Below, in pieces: positions 1-12,827 of a DNA stretch of 64,000 nucleotides. The DNA is taken from contig OX637796.1 of assembly GCA_951802425.1 (NCBI GenBank), positions 62,001 to 126,000 of the forward strand. The letters are read 5' to 3'. Position numbers and translations under genes: made by a program. The DNA is from Clavaria fumosa. Its lineage: Eukaryota; Basidiomycota; Agaricomycetes; Agaricales; Clavariaceae. Numbering within the stretch: position 1 is the stretch's first letter; each line of letters starts with the position of its first letter. A model generated the notes under the pieces. It worked only from the letters and a program-made list of their open reading frames with translations. It ran no database searches and had not been told where the DNA came from.

Positions 1-3000
1 AATATTCCTGGGGTTAGGGCACCCATTTGACACTAGGTTCCAGGTGTTTTGAGTGTGGTATACCCTATGCTTCCAAAGATCCCAGGTTCCAAAACTACAG
101 TGGCCAGCTGTGGCCAGATGTTAGAGAAGGGTCAGCAGAAAGTGGAGCATTGGCCACTTGGTAGTGAATGGTATGGGGGGTTAGAGGGGGTATAGGGAAA
201 GGGTGTGGGTGCTTTACATAAGTGTTTTAGTGTCCAGGTCCAAAGATCCCGGGAAAATGAGTTTTTTGGGCATTTTCAGGGGATCTTTGAAAGTAGAAGC
301 TTAGGGGATCAGGTAAGTGGCCATAAACCATTGATATACTATAGAGAATGTCTCCTCAAAGTTTCATAGGCCTCCCATGCCTACGTATTGTACAATATGC
401 TATTCTTTGTAATGATACACTAGGAAGAGGCCAAAATGAAAACCAGGGGATCTTTTGAAGTAGCAAGTGGGGTGAGACATGATCCATACAAAAGTTGTAT
501 TGTTTTACCTATAGAACATGTCTACAAGGTTCCTATAACACATTTTGCAGTTTTTCATTATGTGGCCAAACTTGCATTGGCCATTTGTTTTACAGCTAGG
601 GTCTTGGTAAAGTGGCCTATTGGCCAGAATCTATAAGCGGTTCAAAAATCCTGAAAATATTCCTGGGGTTAGGGCACCCATTTGACACTAGGTTCCAGGT
701 GTTTTGAGTGTGGTATACCCTATGCTTCCAAAGATCCCAGGTTCCAAAACTACAGTGGCCAGCTGTGGCCAGATGTTAGAGAAGGGTCAGCAGAAAGTGG
801 AGCATTGGCCACTTGGTAGTGAATGGTATGGGGGGTTAGAGGGGGTATAGGGAAAGGGTGTGGGTGCTTTACATAAGTGTTTTAGTGTCCAGGTCCAAAG
901 ATCCCGGGAAAATGAGTTTTTTGGGCATTTTCAGGGGATCTTTGAAAGTAGAAGCTTAGGGGATCAGGTAAGTGGCCATAAACCATTGATATACTATAGA
1001 GAATGTCTCCTCAAAGTTTCATAGGCCTCCCATGCCTACGTATTGTACAATATGCTATTCTTTGTAATGATACACTAGGAAGAGGCCAAAATGAAAACCA
1101 GGGGATCTTTTGAAGTAGCAAGTGGGGTGAGACATGATCCATACAAAAGTTGTATTGTTTTACCTATAGAACATGTCTACAAGGTTCCTATAACACATTT
1201 TGCAGTTTTTCATTATGTGGCCAAACTTGCATTGGCCATTTGTTTTACAGCTAGGGTCTTGGTAAAGTGGCCTATTGGCCAGAATCTATAAGCGGTTCAA
1301 AAATCCTGAAAATATTCCTGGGGTTAGGGCACCCATTTGACACTAGGTTCCAGGTGTTTTGAGTGTGGTATACCCTATGCTTCCAAAGATCCCAGGTTCC
1401 AAAACTACAGTGGCCAGCTGTGGCCAGATGTTAGAGAAGGGTCAGCAGAAAGTGGAGCATTGGCCACTTGGTAGTGAATGGTATGGGGGGTTAGAGGGGG
1501 TATAGGGAAAGGGTGTGGGTGCTTTACATAAGTGTTTTAGTGTCCAGGTCCAAAGATCCCGGGAAAATGAGTTTTTTGGGCATTTTCAGGGGATCTTTGA
1601 AAGTAGAAGCTTAGGGGATCAGGTAAGTGGCCATAAACCATTGATATACTATAGAGAATGTCTCCTCAAAGTTTCATAGGCCTCCCATGCCTACGTATTG
1701 TACAATATGCTATTCTTTGTAATGATACACTAGGAAGAGGCCAAAATGAAAACCAGGGGATCTTTTGAAGTAGCAAGTGGGGTGAGACATGATCCATACA
1801 AAAGTTGTATTGTTTTACCTATAGAACATGTCTACAAGGTTCCTATAACACATTTTGCAGTTTTTCATTATGTGGCCAAACTTGCATTGGCCATTTGTTT
1901 TACAGCTAGGGTCTTGGTAAAGTGGCCTATTGGCCAGAATCTATAAGCGGTTCAAAAATCCTGAAAATATTCCTGGGGTTAGGGCACCCATTTGACACTA
2001 GGTTCCAGGTGTTTTGAGTGTGGTATACCCTATGCTTCCAAAGATCCCAGGTTCCAAAACTACAGTGGCCAGCTGTGGCCAGATGTTAGAGAAGGGTCAG
2101 CAGAAAGTGGAGCATTGGCCACTTGGTAGTGAATGGTATGGGGGGTTAGAGGGGGTATAGGGAAAGGGTGTGGGTGCTTTACATAAGTGTTTTAGTGTCC
2201 AGGTCCAAAGATCCCGGGAAAATGAGTTTTTTGGGCATTTTCAGGGGATCTTTGAAAGTAGAAGCTTAGGGGATCAGGTAAGTGGCCATAAACCATTGAT
2301 ATACTATAGAGAATGTCTCCTCAAAGTTTCATAGGCCTCCCATGCCTACGTATTGTACAATATGCTATTCTTTGTAATGATACACTAGGAAGAGGCCAAA
2401 ATGAAAACCAGGGGATCTTTTGAAGTAGCAAGTGGGGTGAGACATGATCCATACAAAAGTTGTATTGTTTTACCTATAGAACATGTCTACAAGGTTCCTA
2501 TAACACATTTTGCAGTTTTTCATTATGTGGCCAAACTTGCATTGGCCATTTGTTTTACAGCTAGGGTCTTGGTAAAGTGGCCTATTGGCCAGAATCTATA
2601 AGCGGTTCAAAAATCCTGAAAATATTCCTGGGGTTAGGGCACCCATTTGACACTAGGTTCCAGGTGTTTTGAGTGTGGTATACCCTATGCTTCCAAAGAT
2701 CCCAGGTTCCAAAACTACAGTGGCCAGCTGTGGCCAGATGTTAGAGAAGGGTCAGCAGAAAGTGGAGCATTGGCCACTTGGTAGTGAATGGTATGGGGGG
2801 TTAGAGGGGGTATAGGGAAAGGGTGTGGGTGCTTTACATAAGTGTTTTAGTGTCCAGGTCCAAAGATCCCGGGAAAATGAGTTTTTTGGGCATTTTCAGG
2901 GGATCTTTGAAAGTAGAAGCTTAGGGGATCAGGTAAGTGGCCATAAACCATTGATATACTATAGAGAATGTCTCCTCAAAGTTTCATAGGCCTCCCATGC

Positions 3001-6000
3001 CTACGTATTGTACAATATGCTATTCTTTGTAATGATACACTAGGAAGAGGCCAAAATGAAAACCAGGGGATCTTTTGAAGTAGCAAGTGGGGTGAGACAT
3101 GATCCATACAAAAGTTGTATTGTTTTACCTATAGAACATGTCTACAAGGTTCCTATAACACATTTTGCAGTTTTTCATTATGTGGCCAAACTTGCATTGG
3201 CCATTTGTTTTACAGCTAGGGTCTTGGTAAAGTGGCCTATTGGCCAGAATCTATAAGCGGTTCAAAAATCCTGAAAATATTCCTGGGGTTAGGGCACCCA
3301 TTTGACACTAGGTTCCAGGTGTTTTGAGTGTGGTATACCCTATGCTTCCAAAGATCCCAGGTTCCAAAACTACAGTGGCCAGCTGTGGCCAGATGTTAGA
3401 GAAGGGTCAGCAGAAAGTGGAGCATTGGCCACTTGGTAGTGAATGGTATGGGGGGTTAGAGGGGGTATAGGGAAAGGGTGTGGGTGCTTTACATAAGTGT
3501 TTTAGTGTCCAGGTCCAAAGATCCCGGGAAAATGAGTTTTTTGGGCATTTTCAGGGGATCTTTGAAAGTAGAAGCTTAGGGGATCAGGTAAGTGGCCATA
3601 AACCATTGATATACTATAGAGAATGTCTCCTCAAAGTTTCATAGGCCTCCCATGCCTACGTATTGTACAATATGCTATTCTTTGTAATGATACACTAGGA
3701 AGAGGCCAAAATGAAAACCAGGGGATCTTTTGAAGTAGCAAGTGGGGTGAGACATGATCCATACAAAAGTTGTATTGTTTTACCTATAGAACATGTCTAC
3801 AAGGTTCCTATAACACATTTTGCAGTTTTTCATTATGTGGCCAAACTTGCATTGGCCATTTGTTTTACAGCTAGGGTCTTGGTAAAGTGGCCTATTGGCC
3901 AGAATCTATAAGCGGTTCAAAAATCCTGAAAATATTCCTGGGGTTAGGGCACCCATTTGACACTAGGTTCCAGGTGTTTTGAGTGTGGTATACCCTATGC
4001 TTCCAAAGATCCCAGGTTCCAAAACTACAGTGGCCAGCTGTGGCCAGATGTTAGAGAAGGGTCAGCAGAAAGTGGAGCATTGGCCACTTGGTAGTGAATG
4101 GTATGGGGGGTTAGAGGGGGTATAGGGAAAGGGTGTGGGTGCTTTACATAAGTGTTTTAGTGTCCAGGTCCAAAGATCCCGGGAAAATGAGTTTTTTGGG
4201 CATTTTCAGGGGATCTTTGAAAGTAGAAGCTTAGGGGATCAGGTAAGTGGCCATAAACCATTGATATACTATAGAGAATGTCTCCTCAAAGTTTCATAGG
4301 CCTCCCATGCCTACGTATTGTACAATATGCTATTCTTTGTAATGATACACTAGGAAGAGGCCAAAATGAAAACCAGGGGATCTTTTGAAGTAGCAAGTGG
4401 GGTGAGACATGATCCATACAAAAGTTGTATTGTTTTACCTATAGAACATGTCTACAAGGTTCCTATAACACATTTTGCAGTTTTTCATTATGTGGCCAAA
4501 CTTGCATTGGCCATTTGTTTTACAGCTAGGGTCTTGGTAAAGTGGCCTATTGGCCAGAATCTATAAGCGGTTCAAAAATCCTGAAAATATTCCTGGGGTT
4601 AGGGCACCCATTTGACACTAGGTTCCAGGTGTTTTGAGTGTGGTATACCCTATGCTTCCAAAGATCCCAGGTTCCAAAACTACAGTGGCCAGCTGTGGCC
4701 AGATGTTAGAGAAGGGTCAGCAGAAAGTGGAGCATTGGCCACTTGGTAGTGAATGGTATGGGGGGTTAGAGGGGGTATAGGGAAAGGGTGTGGGTGCTTT
4801 ACATAAGTGTTTTAGTGTCCAGGTCCAAAGATCCCGGGAAAATGAGTTTTTTGGGCATTTTCAGGGGATCTTTGAAAGTAGAAGCTTAGGGGATCAGGTA
4901 AGTGGCCATAAACCATTGATATACTATAGAGAATGTCTCCTCAAAGTTTCATAGGCCTCCCATGCCTACGTATTGTACAATATGCTATTCTTTGTAATGA
5001 TACACTAGGAAGAGGCCAAAATGAAAACCAGGGGATCTTTTGAAGTAGCAAGTGGGGTGAGACATGATCCATACAAAAGTTGTATTGTTTTACCTATAGA
5101 ACATGTCTACAAGGTTCCTATAACACATTTTGCAGTTTTTCATTATGTGGCCAAACTTGCATTGGCCATTTGTTTTACAGCTAGGGTCTTGGTAAAGTGG
5201 CCTATTGGCCAGAATCTATAAGCGGTTCAAAAATCCTGAAAATATTCCTGGGGTTAGGGCACCCATTTGACACTAGGTTCCAGGTGTTTTGAGTGTGGTA
5301 TACCCTATGCTTCCAAAGATCCCAGGTTCCAAAACTACAGTGGCCAGCTGTGGCCAGATGTTAGAGAAGGGTCAGCAGAAAGTGGAGCATTGGCCACTTG
5401 GTAGTGAATGGTATGGGGGGTTAGAGGGGGTATAGGGAAAGGGTGTGGGTGCTTTACATAAGTGTTTTAGTGTCCAGGTCCAAAGATCCCGGGAAAATGA
5501 GTTTTTTGGGCATTTTCAGGGGATCTTTGAAAGTAGAAGCTTAGGGGATCAGGTAAGTGGCCATAAACCATTGATATACTATAGAGAATGTCTCCTCAAA
5601 GTTTCATAGGCCTCCCATGCCTACGTATTGTACAATATGCTATTCTTTGTAATGATACACTAGGAAGAGGCCAAAATGAAAACCAGGGGATCTTTTGAAG
5701 TAGCAAGTGGGGTGAGACATGATCCATACAAAAGTTGTATTGTTTTACCTATAGAACATGTCTACAAGGTTCCTATAACACATTTTGCAGTTTTTCATTA
5801 TGTGGCCAAACTTGCATTGGCCATTTGTTTTACAGCTAGGGTCTTGGTAAAGTGGCCTATTGGCCAGAATCTATAAGCGGTTCAAAAATCCTGAAAATAT
5901 TCCTGGGGTTAGGGCACCCATTTGACACTAGGTTCCAGGTGTTTTGAGTGTGGTATACCCTATGCTTCCAAAGATCCCAGGTTCCAAAACTACAGTGGCC

Positions 6001-7150
6001 AGCTGTGGCCAGATGTTAGAGAAGGGTCAGCAGAAAGTGGAGCATTGGCCACTTGGTAGTGAATGGTATGGGGGGTTAGAGGGGGTATAGGGAAAGGGTG
6101 TGGGTGCTTTACATAAGTGTTTTAGTGTCCAGGTCCAAAGATCCCGGGAAAATGAGTTTTTTGGGCATTTTCAGGGGATCTTTGAAAGTAGAAGCTTAGG
6201 GGATCAGGTAAGTGGCCATAAACCATTGATATACTATAGAGAATGTCTCCTCAAAGTTTCATAGGCCTCCCATGCCTACGTATTGTACAATATGCTATTC
6301 TTTGTAATGATACACTAGGAAGAGGCCAAAATGAAAACCAGGGGATCTTTTGAAGTAGCAAGTGGGGTGAGACATGATCCATACAAAAGTTGTATTGTTT
6401 TACCTATAGAACATGTCTACAAGGTTCCTATAACACATTTTGCAGTTTTTCATTATGTGGCCAAACTTGCATTGGCCATTTGTTTTACAGCTAGGGTCTT
6501 GGTAAAGTGGCCTATTGGCCAGAATCTATAAGCGGTTCAAAAATCCTGAAAATATTCCTGGGGTTAGGGCACCCATTTGACACTAGGTTCCAGGTGTTTT
6601 GAGTGTGGTATACCCTATGCTTCCAAAGATCCCAGGTTCCAAAACTACAGTGGCCAGCTGTGGCCAGATGTTAGAGAAGGGTCAGCAGAAAGTGGAGCAT
6701 TGGCCACTTGGTAGTGAATGGTATGGGGGGTTAGAGGGGGTATAGGGAAAGGGTGTGGGTGCTTTACATAAGTGTTTTAGTGTCCAGGTCCAAAGATCCC
6801 GGGAAAATGAGTTTTTTGGGCATTTTCAGGGGATCTTTGAAAGTAGAAGCTTAGGGGATCAGGTAAGTGGCCATAAACCATTGATATACTATAGAGAATG
6901 TCTCCTCAAAGTTTCATAGGCCTCCCATGCCTACGTATTGTACAATATGCTATTCTTTGTAATGATACACTAGGAAGAGGCCAAAATGAAAACCAGGGGA
7001 TCTTTTGAAGTAGCAAGTGGGGTGAGACATGATCCATACAAAAGTTGTATTGTTTTACCTATAGAACATGTCTACAAGGTTCCTATAACACATTTTGCAG
7101 TTTTTCATTATGTGGCCAAACTTGCATTGGCCATTTGTTTTACAGCTAGG
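1..7150. repeat. 655-bp tandem satellite, 10.9 copies
   Basis: Positions 1 and 656, 1311 and so on restart the same sequence at exactly 655-bp spacing. By eye I found no difference between copies, so the array is young or strongly homogenised. Each unit contains seven copies of the palindrome TGGCCA (unit positions 101, 111, 151, 318, 563, 578, 621) and a short internal duplication around the CAGGGGATCTTT motif (about 278 and 443). A 66-codon frame recurs in every unit only because the units are identical; it resembles nothing I know. The array stops at unit position 600, where it shares the 5 bases CTAGG with the neighbouring repeat. A satellite role (centromeric, subtelomeric or other heterochromatin) is inference. 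Confidence 0.95.
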
Positions 7151-7737
7151 TCCTACATACCTACCAAGATCCAATGTGATGCAGGCTGGGATATCATACA
7201 GATACAGGTAAGCCATGCCAGGAGGACCAGGACACCCACATCTCTCATAATGTACAAAGTAAGTTGACTGGATGTGTGCCTCAAGGTGGGTGTCCAGGAC
7301 TGCCATGCCCAAATGACACACAAAGTTGACTAGATGTGAATGTCAAAGTGGGTGTCCTGGATGCCCCATCTCACAAAGTCAGTTAAGTGATGAGTTGAGT
7401 TTGTGTCAAAGCTTGAAAGCATGTGTGTGGCCCACAGCTATCAACACATGGGGGAGAATGGGGGAGACACAATTGCTGAATGAAGAGACTGGGGAAGAGA
7501 CAGGAGAGCAGACAATCATACAAGGGCAATGGTATGCTGGTACATGGGTGACTATCTGATGGTGCTATAGGGACAACAGGGAGCACCTGAGATGGAGGAG
7601 GGCTTGAATGGATGCTAGATGGAATGGAAGAAGAAGGCCCTTAGTTGGTAGTTGAGACAGGAAGGCATAACAATGTCATCCATGTGGACAAGAAATACTG
7701 ATGAAATGTGGAAACAAAATTCCATTTCTTAAGATGA
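7151..7737 (+). repeat. Left inverted repeat of copy A (truncated)
   Basis: Forward reading here matches the reverse complement of 12828-13410 almost base for base, starting at the TCCTACATACCTACC sequence and ending at CATTTCTTAAG. The outer part of the repeat seen in copy B (13990-14545) is missing because the 655-bp satellite abuts it. Confidence 0.9.
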
Positions 7738-10500
7738 GTTGCAGATTCATGTGAATATACAATATGGGTGAAGGATGATCAGCAGGGGATGCACATGGGT
7801 TGATGATCTGAGGTGTTGTTGAAGGGTTTTTTAATGTTTTGGTAGTTGAGACAGGAAGGCATAACAATGTCATCCATATGGACAAGAAATACTGATGAAA
7901 TGTGGAAACAAAATTCCCAATCTCTGTGCTTGCTTGTCCCCACTCATCTCAGACCTCCATTGTCACTTGTGACATCCACCCTGCCCATCCCACTTGCACT
8001 TCTGACTGCTAACCATGATTGCCTCACTCACCTGCTCACCCTGCTTGCACTGCCTATCTGACTCAATCCAATTGCACAGCCTCCACTGACCTGCTTGCCC
8101 TGCCTCTACTGCTTTGTTGACTGACAATATGTGGATGCCATTGACTGACTATTTGCACATATCATTGGTCAATTATATGCATATATTGTCCATGATATAA
8201 GCATATTGCTAGTCAATGATATATTCATATCATTGGTCAACAATATGGGCATGTTGTTGATTGAGGGTTGAGTTTCCTTGATCAATTATATGAACAAACC
8301 AAAATATGCACAAACAGCTAACTGACAATATCCCAGCAAATGGAACAGGGCCTGAACAGCCAGTAGCTCTGTGACATCAATGCACAGCAAGAAACAGGTA
8401 CCTGTTTGCTCACTTTCCATCCTGTTCTCCAGCTCTTTATGTACCCATGAATTTGTGCCTGCAAAGATCTCTTGGGATTAGTGAGTGCAACAGTGCACAC
8501 TTACTGAGTAGAGAAGAGACAGAACTATACAAGCAGGACATTGAAGACTACAGGATGAGCAAAGGAGAGGTGCACACACTGCTTGTCAACAATGCAGATC
8601 TGTCTGCCAGGCATGCATGCACCTGAGCCATGCAGGGCCTATGCCAATGACAATGTGTGCATCAAGATTGCCAAGTCACAAGCAGCAAACCAAGAGACCA
8701 GCACATTGTCCCAACCCAACTCATTCTTCACCTGCCATTGTCAAAACTCCTAGACCCACAAACACTTTCCATGGTCCTCTGCACACTGACGACACTTGCT
8801 GGCAGGTCTGTGCTCACACTGCCAGCCCTTTGCAATGCAATTGTCACAATCCTGTGACTCAACAATTAGAAAAAATAATTGGAATAAGAAATACCATTAT
8901 GCACCTCTCACTCCATCCCATTCCACTCCTTATTTTCTTTCACTGATCCAATTTTTTTCCATGCCTTCAAGAACTCTGTAGACAATGGATCTACTACACC
9001 TGTGATGTTGTCCCTTGCCTTGCTAGGGCTCGCAACATTACCTGCTGCCTTGCTGTAGCCTGCAACATTGGCAACTGACTTGCTAGGGCCCACGACCTGG
9101 CCTTGAAGGCGCGCACATCACACTTGTTCCACCCTTTGACAAGCTAGGGAGTCTTCCAGGATCCTCTGGTCAAGGCCAGCTTATTTTTCTTCAAAAATGC
9201 GCATTTCGTGCTCAAGCTCGGTTTCTTGGTGTTTGAGGATGTTGGATGCAACCATGGTGGTGTGACTTAGAGAAAAATTACAGGTGTCGTGACCTGATCA
9301 ACAAACAACACACTGACTAATTTGTCACATGATCTCCACTCTCGCAGGGCTTGAGGCTTGAAGAGGGGGTAATGCCAGGATCCACCCATTTTTCCCTATC
9401 TATTCTGCCTCTACCAACACCTCTGGGCCTCCTGACACCCACTCACCACCTCGCAGACCACCCTGCGCACTTCTGAAACCTGCTGTCTTTTTCCAGAGCC
9501 CTCCTGGACTTCCCCTGCCTTCATATGATACTTGCGACCACAACACCATACTCATGGAACTCCTTGCAAACTCACCCTATGCATATCCACCATTTGAACC
9601 CCTGATATTGACACACAACATGCAGTTACACAATCTCTTCATCAGCACATGACTCACCATGTGGCACCACCAGCATTACTGGCATCACTGGTGCTACCAG
9701 TGTCACCAGCGCTACCAACATCACCAGTGCTACCAATACCACCAGTGCTACCAGCACCACTGGTGCTATGACACCACCAATGCTACCAGCATTACTTGCA
9801 TTACTGGCATTACTCACATGACCCTCTGCCCTAGGTCACCTGTGTCACCCATGTGACTGCTCCTATGACCTCACAATCTTAACACTCAAACATGCCACCA
9901 ACAGTCAGCTGTGTATTTACTTCAAATATGTTTCCCTCCTTGCCCACAGTAATCTATAACTACAACATTTATGATCTGAGGATCCCCCCATAGTTATAGT
10001 TACTTATATGATTATTTAACTGGGTTGTGACCCATGACCAGTCATGCTTGCAACCTTACCTATGCTTCCCTAACCCCTCACAACCTTAGTAGTGCACACA
10101 CATGATGCTGGTGATGCAGGTGATGCAGGTGGTGCTAGTTGGCAAGTCACATGCATCAGAAGTATGAGTGTGCCAAGTGTAACTAGAGGAGTGTGGAGGT
10201 CTGGTGCATTGGTAGGGCATGTAGTGAGGGGATGTGTGAGGCATGATAGGGTCTGATAATGTATAAATGGTGACAGAAGGTCATGAGGGTTTGTAGACAG
10301 CTTGGGAAGGTTTAGAAGGTTTGAGGGTGGATGCATAGGGTCATGGGAGGATGTCAGAAGGCTCATGGATGGTGCTAGACATGGTAGGTGTGGGAAAAAT
10401 GAGAGGGTCATGACAGTAATATCTCTGAGACTATTTTTGTAGTTACTAACTATTATGGCCCAGACTTGTAGTATATAACCTATGTACTTCTGTAGTATAT
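7738..10500. other. Middle segment of copy A, no intact gene
   Basis: About 2.8 kb nearly identical to 15111-17850. It holds a local duplication (7650-7725 repeated at 7844-7917), AT-rich repeats of a ATATCATTGGTCAA motif (8140-8290), a low-complexity triplet-like stretch (9655-9800), and possible decayed coding on both strands: plus strand about 8490-8620, and minus strand about 9255 down to 8910 with a Lys/Glu-rich C-terminal end. I recognise neither. No start-to-stop gene of convincing length is present. Confidence 0.6.
9655..9815. repeat. Degenerate ACC/AGC/ATC triplet-rich minisatellite
   Basis: Irregular repeats of CACCAGTGCTACCA-like words. The same block occurs in copy B at about 17007-17165. 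Both strands are open here only because of the triplet structure. Confidence 0.8.
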
Positions 10501-10504
10501 GCAT

Positions 10505-12440
10505 CCCCACTCACCAGGAATGTACGCATATCGTATGCGTACGATATGCGTACATTCTGGGTGAGTGGGCATGTGTACATCATATACAAATGATATATAT
10601 GCATGCCCACTCACCCAGAATGTACGCATATCATACACATACGATATGCGTACATTCCTGGCAAGTGGACATGCATATATATCATTTGTATATGATGTAC
10701 ACATGCCCACTCACCCAGAATGTACGCATATTATACACATACAATATGCATGCATTCCTGGTGAGTGGGCATGCATATACATCATTTGTATATGATATAC
10801 GCATGCCCACTCATCCAGGATGTACGCATATCATATGCATACAATATGCGTGCATTCCTGGTGAGTGGGCATGCATATACATTATTTGTATATGATATAC
10901 GCATGCCCACTCACCCAGAATGTACGCATATCGTACGTGTATGATATGCGTGCATTCCTGGTGAGTGGGCATGCGTATACATCATTTGTATATGATATAC
11001 GCATGCCCACTCACCCAGAATGCACGCATATCGTACGCATATGATATGCATGCATTCCTGGTGAGTGGGCATGCATATACATCATTTGTATATGATATAT
11101 GCATGCCCACTCACCCAGAATGTACGCATATTGTATGCATACAATATGCGTGCATTCCTGGTGAGTGGGGATGCATATACATCATTTGTATATGATATAT
11201 GCATGCCCACTCACCCAGAATGTACGCATATCGTACGCGTACGATATGCGTGCATTCCTGGTGAGTGGGCATGCGTATACATCATTTGTATATGATATAC
11301 GCATGCCCACTCACCCAGAATGCACGCATATCGTACGCATACGATATGCGTACATTCCTGGCAAGTGGGCATGCATATATATCATTTGTATATGATGTAC
11401 ACATGCCCACTCACCCAGAATGTCCGCATATCGTTCGCGTACGATATGCGTGCATTCCTGGTGAGTGGGGATGCATATACATCATTTGTATATGATATAT
11501 GCATGCCCACTCACCCAGAATGTACGCATATCGTACGCGAACGATATGCGGACATTCTGGGTGAGTGGGCATGTGTACATCATATACAAATGATATATAT
11601 GCATGCCCACTTGCCAGGAATGTACGCATATCGTATGCGTACGATATGCGTGCATTCTGGGTGAGTGGGCATGCGTATATCATATACAAATGATGTATAC
11701 GCATGCCCACTCACCAGGAATGCACGCATATCGTACGCGTACGATATGCGTACATTCTGGGTGAGTGGGCATGCATATATCATATACAAATGATGTATAT
11801 GCATCCCCACTCACCAGGAATGTACGCATATCGTACGCGTACGATATGCGTGCATTCCTGGTGAGTGGGCATGCGTATACATCATTTGTGTATGATATAC
11901 GCATGCCCACTCACCCAGAATGCACGCATATCGTACGCATACGATATGCATGCATTCCTGGTGAGTGGGCATGCATATACATCATTTGTATATGATATAT
12001 GCATGCACACTCACCCAGAATGTACGCATATCATACGCATACGATATGCGTGCATTCCTGGTGAGTGGGCATGCATATACATCATTTGTATATCATATAC
12101 GCATGCCCACTCATCCAGATTGTACGCATATCGTACGCATACGATATGCGTGCATTCCTGGTGAGTGGGCATGCATATACATCATTTGTATATGATATAC
12201 GCATGCCCACTCACCCAGAATGTACGCATATCGTACGCGTACGATATGCGTACATTCCTGGCAAGTGGGCATGCATATATATCATTTGTATATGATGTAC
12301 ACATGCCCACTCACCCAGAATGTCCACATATCGTTCGCGTACGATATGCATGCATTCCTGGTGAGTGGGCATGCATATACATCATTTGTATATGATATAC
12401 GCATGCCCACTCACCCAGAATGTATGCATATCATATGCAT
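10505..12440. repeat. 100-bp palindromic satellite array A (about 19 units)
   Basis: Exact 100-bp spacing. Each unit is two back-to-back palindromes. P1 is centred on CGTACG (ACGCATATCGTACG and its complement). P2 is about 54 bp, with GTGAGTGGGCATGC arms around a short asymmetric core TCATTTGTA. The core gives orientation: it reads as TACAAATGA near 10580-10595 and at three places between 11580 and 11790, and as TCATTTGTA elsewhere, so the array contains inverted blocks. Unit variants are mostly CG to TG or CA changes inside P1. The many 76-codon frames are shadows of the periodicity. Confidence 0.95.
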
Positions 12441-12705
12441 ACAATATGGTGTGTGTGCATATGCTTTGCCCAGAAGTACGCTATTGTTCACATACAATAT
12501 GCATACTTCTGGGAAGAGTGTGGATATTGTACATGAATGATATGCGTACACACTTTCCAAGAAGTATGCATATCCTCTGCCCAGAAGTATGCATATTTTT
12601 CACATATGATATGTGTACACACTCTGCCCAGAAGTATGCATATCGTTTGCGTACAATATGCATACACACTCTGCCCTATCATTTGTGTATGATATGCGTA
12701 CTTCT
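12441..12705. repeat. Second palindromic short-repeat block, copy A
   Basis: Directly after the 100-bp array, units built on CCCAGAAGTATGCATAT with complementary arms such as ATGCATACTTCTGGG, separated by TACACACTCTG-type spacers, four to five units. The same block follows array B at about 20106-20380. Confidence 0.85.
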
Positions 12706-12827
12706 GGGACAGCCAACATATCCATATTATTCATGAGACCAAGACTTATTTATGCGTGGGAAATAGCTCAAATCCTTAGACTGTACTCAGACCTAACTTA
12801 ACCCTAATTACGAAAATCTACTACAAT
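12706..12827 (+). repeat. Conserved array tail, copy A
   Basis: A unique-looking sequence of about 120 bp (GCCAACATATCCATATTATTC at its start) that follows the palindromic arrays in both copies A and B (20381-20497). It contains a single TTAACCCTAATT, not a telomere repeat. Confidence 0.8.

Noticed and set aside
436..6531. A 66-codon frame repeated in each 655-bp unit as a gene family
   Set aside because: It recurs only because the units are identical; no domain, no codon signal, and the rest of the unit is non-coding.
12790..12815. Telomere repeat (TTAACCCTAA near 12800, 20470 and 58960)
   Set aside because: One or two units only, inside a conserved repeat tail or ordinary DNA; no array.
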